A stretch of DNA of 8,873 nucleotides from Akkermansiaceae bacterium (GTDB taxonomy: Bacteria > Verrucomicrobiota > Verrucomicrobiia > Verrucomicrobiales > Akkermansiaceae), in assembly GCA_018676385.1 (NCBI GenBank), contig JABHEX010000170.1:1-8873 (forward strand), in the 5' to 3' direction. Both the position numbers and the translations under genes were made by a program. Positions 8,461 through 8,873 of the stretch are shown piece by piece. Each line of letters begins with the position of its first letter. Within the stretch, counting starts at the first letter, position 1. A model generated the notes under the pieces. That model was not told where the DNA came from. It made no database searches and was given only the letters and a program-made list of their open reading frames with translations.

Positions 8461-8873
8461 TTATTGCCACAGCGCAGAAATAGGAACGGCAAAATGCTTA
8501 TCTCCGAATGGGACGATCTCCTTGCCCGCGTATAAAACGATACCACATTGAAGGTCGCTACCTGTGGCCTCTTGTAATTCCCTCAATCCTTTGAAATCAC
8601 CTGTATCTACGCGGGTTGACGTTTTAACCTCAATGCCTGCAAGGGTGCCGTCGGGACGCTCCAAGATGAAATCCACCTCCTTGCCGTCGCTGGTGCGGAA
8701 GTGAAGGAGGTTCGCTCTGAGCTCGGAAAATGAGAGCAGTTTCAGCAATTCGGTAGCAACGAAGTTCTCAACGACATGGCCATAAAGGTCATGCTTGTTC
8801 GTGCTTAAGTCGTCGAGGTTCCAGTCGAGTAAATGACATAACAACAAGGTATCAACCAAGTAGCCTTTGGGTG
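8461..8873 (-). CDS. AAA ATPase with DUF4143 domain, C-terminal 136 residues (5' end beyond window)
   Basis: The minus-strand frame is open at the right edge and ends with TAA at 8461-8463. The visible part begins PKGYLVDTLLLCHLL, which is internal to the family, so the TTG at 8857-8859 is not the real start and the gene is cut by the window. GHVVENFVATELLK and the segment with D67 in KEVDFILE plus E81/K83 in GIEVKTS fit the DUF4143 domain, which has a PD-(D/E)xK-like nuclease fold. GIVLYAGKEIVPFGD and a terminal PISALW are also typical. The full protein would carry an N-terminal AAA P-loop domain, not visible here. Such ATPases are abundant, often present in many copies, and of unknown cellular role. 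The terminator-like hairpin and 316-nt gap argue that it is unrelated to the polysaccharide genes. Confidence 0.9.
   Translation of the reverse strand, partial: PKGYLVDTLLLCHLLDWNLDDLSTNKHDLYGHVVENFVATELLKLLSFSELRANLLHFRTSDGKEVDFILERPDGTLAGIEVKTSTRVDTGDFKGLRELQEATGSDLQCGIVLYAGKEIVPFGDKHFAVPISALWQ

Noticed and set aside
8319..8546. Minus-strand 75-codon frame after the ATPase gene
   Set aside because: Overlaps the DUF4143 C-terminus in another frame and runs into the terminator hairpin; no recognisable sequence.
8857..8859. TTG as the start codon of the DUF4143 protein
   Set aside because: The frame stays open upstream to the window edge and the preceding residues PKGY fit the family, so this is an internal codon of a longer gene.

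Overview
The window holds a run of genes that all read on the minus strand. It looks like a piece of a sulfated-polysaccharide degradation locus from a marine-type bacterium of the PVC superphylum, most likely Verrucomicrobiota. The phylum is inferred from three things: secreted type I sulfatases packed side by side, an SGNH sialate O-acetylesterase-type esterase and a BD-FAE-like alpha/beta hydrolase among them, and start codons without recognisable Shine-Dalgarno sequences. No taxonomic marker gene is present.

In transcription order (high to low coordinates) the layout is as follows. (1) 8461-8873 is the 3' end of an AAA ATPase/DUF4143 gene, cut by the window edge and followed by a hairpin with a T-tract at 8310-8348. 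(2) 8145-8460 is an intergenic stretch with that hairpin, a perfect DnaA-box match and a possible 38-codon mini-ORF. (3) 7227-8144 is a secreted alpha/beta hydrolase. (4) 5427-7217 is a long sulfatase with a C-terminal beta-rich domain. (5) 3921-5417 is a sulfatase. (6) 2425-3924 is a sulfatase. (7) 832-2379 is an SGNH O-acetylesterase of the SASA family. (8) 1-727 is the N-terminal half of another sulfatase, cut by the left edge. Spacing between genes 3 and 6 is 9 nt, 9 nt and a 4-nt ATGA overlap, so these four are almost certainly one operon. The esterase follows after 45 nt and may also have its own promoter. A weak hairpin separates it from the last sulfatase.

Functionally, four sulfatases (all Cys-type, needing formylglycine maturation from elsewhere in the genome) and two carbohydrate-esterase-like hydrolases, all with signal peptides, would strip sulfate and acyl groups from an exported or imported polysaccharide so that glycosidases encoded elsewhere can act. 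No glycoside hydrolase, polysaccharide lyase, transporter, regulator or maturase lies in the window, so the substrate cannot be named.

The most unusual observation is at DNA level. In three consecutive genes the hydrophobic core of the signal peptide is written in five tandem, slightly degenerate heptanucleotides (plus-strand consensus AAGATRS). They start at exactly the same distance from each ATG. The neighbouring sulfatase has nearly the same leader peptide but without the DNA repeat.
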